The notes beneath the pieces were generated by a model, which made no database searches, was not told the origin of the DNA, and saw only the letters and a list, made by a program, of their open reading frames with translations. Below are positions 15,149 through 17,583 of a stretch of 17,583 nt of DNA, in pieces. Position 1 is the first letter of the stretch. The number at the start of each line of letters is the position of its first letter. The position numbers and the translations under genes were made by a program. The DNA is from Sergeia podlipaevii (Eukaryota > Euglenozoa > Kinetoplastea > Trypanosomatida > Trypanosomatidae). Location: contig JASANZ010001824.1 in NCBI GenBank assembly GCA_030849805.1, positions 1-17,583 of the forward strand, in the 5' to 3' direction.

Positions 15149-16933
15149 TCACAAATGCTGCGTTCGTTGTGCTTTCGACTTGTTGGTGGTCCCCTCCAGT
15201 TTGGCCCGAGACGCCAAACGCTTGATCCTTGTGGCAGCGGATGCCCCTCTTCTCACCGTTGTTGTTGTTGTTGCTGTTGCTGTTGCTGCTGCTGCTGCTG
15301 CTGCTGCTACTATTATTGCGGCGTTACGTTTCTCTTTCCTGTCAGTCTTGACGCTTCTCTTTGATGTGACTGACGCTGCTGCGGTTGATGCACTAGTACG
15401 TCTGGCTCGGGCTGAAAGTGGAGCTAGCTTGTTAAATCCAACTCCAACAAGCCGGAGACTACTGTACTTACACAGGTGTGGCTCCACCAACGATTTTACG
15501 GCGTCCAAGATAGTTTCAAAATCGTTCGTAGGCGAAGATAGTGTAACACTATAGCTGCTATTTTCAAAACTGCAGTCCTTCGTGTACACCACAACGCAAC
15601 GTGCGCTTGCGCGTTCTTGAAGCAGCTCGTCATGGGCGTCGCTTGCCAGTTTCAGCAACGCATCGCGCATGGCATCCTCGGACTTTATCCGGCGCGAGAA
15701 CGTCTTTTCTTTGCTTATTGACTTGCGTTGCTGTTGTGTGCCACCCGCACTCAGAGTGCGATCTACATGTGACCGCAGGAGCCCCAGACCGGCTGACAAG
15801 TACGTGGTGAAGGTTTTCTCCTTGAAGAGGTAACAAAGCAGGTCCTTGTTGGGGAGTATGTCTCCACAGGTGTGGATGCCGAGTGCATTTAGAGTCGACT
15901 CATGCGCAAAGCCAACACCGGGTATCTGTCGCACTGGCAGTGAGTGCACATACGCCATTACGTCATCACGTGTGTGCAGCGCGAGCTCATGCTGGCCATT
16001 GGGTTTGCGCATATTAGCAGCTAGCTTGGCCAGCGCCGGGGAGTGCGCGATGCCGCCACTGCAGGTGAGACCGGTTTCGCGAAGCACGTCTGCCCGAAAC
16101 TTCTCGCACACTTCCCACGCGCTTTTCTTCCTGTGACCTTTGATATTTTTCTTCGAGAGGTAGTCGGTGATGTCCATGGTAAGCTCGTCAAGCCCCACGG
16201 CGACGTATCTTGGGTCATATGCGCGGCCAATCTGACGCACTTGCTCTGCCACCGCCTTGTACTCGTCCATGTGTGGTGGTACAACTATTAGCTGAGGGCA
16301 CAGCTTCTTTGCGATAAAGCCTGGCATACCAGAGCGAACACCGAACTTGCGCGCCACGTAGTTGCTCGTCGACAACATCGTGTAGGAACCGACTGCAAAA
16401 GGTTTCGACGCAAGGCCCGGCTCTCGCCTTTCCTCCACCGCTGCGTAAAACATATCCATGTCGACATGAATAAAGCATCGAGAAAAGTCGCGACTGACCT
16501 CAATCGCCTTTTCAACTTTTTCTGTCTTCGCCTTCCACTCAAGTTTCTGCGAGGCAGGAAGAGCCTCGTAGATACATGCCTTGTCTATTATCTCCCTGTT
16601 TTTTTCTTCTCTTTCTGCTTCTCTCTTACGTTCCTTGAGATAAAAGGGAGACCCTTTTGAAGCGTCTTCAATGACACGCTGCACATGCTCCTTGTCAACA
16701 GATTGCAGGCCAGCCTTGGAGGCGTCAAAGGCAAGCTTGCCCGCCAGATGAACGTGGGGTACTGAAGCTGCGGTTCTGATGCTAGTAGAAGGAACAATGT
16801 GATTTCCTCCTGCTACAGTAGACCTCTTGGTGGAGGTTCGCTTCAAGGCACGTGATTGTGTGCTGCTCAGTGCAGATATAGCAGTTCTTTTAGTACGCTT
16901 GGGTACTACGTCCAGCACGCGGCGCGTGTACAT
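15149..16933 (-). CDS. POLK: DNA polymerase kappa, Y-family translesion polymerase (594 aa)
   Basis: This is a template-dependent, error-prone polymerase that extends past damaged bases. The ATG at 16933 is used; the frame extends 10 codons more only from a TTG. An N-clasp is present (VDKEHVQRVIEDASKGSPFY), which marks kappa rather than eta or iota. Palm motif 1 is HVDMDMFYAAVEE with Asp158 and Asp160, and Tyr163 is in the steric-gate position. The fingers contain MLSTSNYVARKFGVRSGMPG, and motif 2 is GLDELTMDIT with Asp249-Glu250. GIAHSPALAKLAANMRKPNGQ, the thumb hairpin IPGVG and a little finger follow. The first 40 residues are basic and could target the mitochondrion, where a Trypanosoma cruzi kappa enzyme has been reported. 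The C-terminal ubiquitin-binding zinc fingers of animal kappa are absent; instead there is a poly-Ala/Thr run and a basic tail. Confidence 0.96.
   Translation of the reverse strand: MYTRRVLDVVPKRTKRTAISALSSTQSRALKRTSTKRSTVAGGNHIVPSTSIRTAASVPHVHLAGKLAFDASKAGLQSVDKEHVQRVIEDASKGSPFYLKERKREAEREEKNREIIDKACIYEALPASQKLEWKAKTEKVEKAIEVSRDFSRCFIHVDMDMFYAAVEERREPGLASKPFAVGSYTMLSTSNYVARKFGVRSGMPGFIAKKLCPQLIVVPPHMDEYKAVAEQVRQIGRAYDPRYVAVGLDELTMDITDYLSKKNIKGHRKKSAWEVCEKFRADVLRETGLTCSGGIAHSPALAKLAANMRKPNGQHELALHTRDDVMAYVHSLPVRQIPGVGFAHESTLNALGIHTCGDILPNKDLLCYLFKEKTFTTYLSAGLGLLRSHVDRTLSAGGTQQQRKSISKEKTFSRRIKSEDAMRDALLKLASDAHDELLQERASARCVVVYTKDCSFENSSYSVTLSSPTNDFETILDAVKSLVEPHLCKYSSLRLVGVGFNKLAPLSARARRTSASTAAASVTSKRSVKTDRKEKRNAAIIVAAAAAAAATATATTTTTVRRGASAATRIKRLASRAKLEGTTNKSKAQRTQHL
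15258..15309 (+). repeat. In-frame trinucleotide repeat within the polymerase kappa coding sequence
   Basis: TTG and CTG units on the plus strand read as ACA and GCA codons on the coding strand. They encode a run of eight alanines followed by alternating Ala-Thr and then Thr in the C-terminal tail of polymerase kappa, after the little finger domain. It is a likely site of length variation. Confidence 0.9.
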
Positions 16934-17583
16934 ACTCTCGAGCCTCGGTGTTTTGTAAAACAATAATAATAATAATCACGGCACAGTTTATCGCAAAGAG
17001 CACTTTATCTCCGTCTTGATCGAAAGCAACAACAGCACCACACGCAAAATAAGAAGATTTTCAAGTTTCAGTACACGTAGATGAACACAGAAGCGCGTGT
17101 GTGTGCGCTATAAATGAGGTACAAGTTTAAATAGGATGCTATCTGTTGAAAAACAGGATTTGATAAGAATCCACCTCCCCTCCAATTTTTCTTCACTAAG
17201 AAGAAAACAACAAAAGCAACAGCTGGGAGTATGGGAAACTGAGTTGCCTAACAACGTTAGAAAAAAAATATAGAAAAGAGAAAAAAAAAGAAGGAAAGAA
17301 ACGCGCTATAATGTAACAGAGGCGATTTTTCAAAGCACTACTTGACTTGTATATAAACACATATGTGATCTTCAAAGAATTAAAGGCAAAATAATGCTGT
17401 GACTAGGAAAGTGTGCAATACTGTATTTTGTTTTGTGCTTTGAAATGATAGATAGCAATTCAAAGAAACATTATCTTCTTCTGGACATTCGTAGTAACAA
17501 CAGAACGGAACCAGATGAGCCTCAACGAAAGAGATACGCCACATCCTCAGATCTATAGTGTGTGTATGCATGCATGTATAAAT
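16934..17583. other. Spacer upstream of polymerase kappa
   Basis: No supported gene. It holds an AAT repeat at 16961-16976 in the predicted leader, two candidate splice regions and A/T-rich sequence. The right end is probably the 3' untranslated part of the next upstream gene, which is outside the window. Confidence 0.6.
17196..17222 (-). promoter_or_regulatory. Candidate trans-splice acceptor for polymerase kappa
   Basis: On the minus strand GCTTTTGTTGTTTTCTTCTT leads directly into an AG at 17196-17197, giving a leader of about 260 bases to the ATG at 16933. A stronger pyrimidine tract at 17258-17300 with its first AG at 17248-17249 is the alternative. Confidence 0.5.

Noticed and set aside
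1..17583. CRISPR array, transposon, tRNA or rRNA
   Set aside because: Only simple microsatellites recur. No spaced direct repeats, terminal inverted repeats, transposase, reverse transcriptase or tRNA-like sequence was recognised by eye; tRNAscan-SE and Rfam searches would be decisive.

Overview
The window looks like a stretch of nuclear chromosome from a trypanosomatid (kinetoplastid) protist. Eight intact, intronless reading frames all lie on the minus strand. They are separated by AT-rich spacers that, read in the direction of transcription, carry long polypyrimidine runs followed by AG, the normal trans-splicing signals of these organisms. No strand switch is seen, so the window appears to be the interior of one polycistronic transcription unit running right to left. 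The genus cannot be fixed from this sequence.

In order of transcription: (1) 16933-15149, a complete Y-family DNA polymerase kappa with an N-clasp, both catalytic motifs and a KPNGQ motif; (2) 14345-12009, a long protein that aligns with the polymerase kappa fold from N-clasp to little finger but has lost three of the four acidic positions compared at the active site, plus the fingers, the hairpin and the KPNGQ motif, and which starts with a presequence-like N-terminus; (3) 11460-9430, a probable beta-propeller protein interrupted by low-complexity inserts; (4) 8770-6578, a tandem AAA+ ATPase with a degenerate first module and an intact second; (5) 6074-4203, a large unidentified protein with a charged helix, an FKP-type motif and an aromatic C-terminal domain; (6) and (7) 3825-3445 and 2480-2073, two diverged tandem members of the DUF423/TMEM256 small membrane protein family; (8) 904-449, a small, probably disordered protein.

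The most interesting item is the polymerase kappa pair. The two proteins are adjacent, codirectional and homologous over their full length, yet one appears to be a catalytically dead pseudopolymerase with an undamaged 778-residue frame. This suggests a retained non-catalytic role, possibly mitochondrial (kinetoplast), perhaps as a partner or regulator of the active enzyme. The tandem DUF423 pair and the AAA+ protein with a degenerate first module show the same theme of a canonical domain beside a decayed copy.

The spacers (about 380 to 1,170 bases) contain simple repeats and candidate splice acceptors. I found no tRNA, rRNA, CRISPR array or mobile element.
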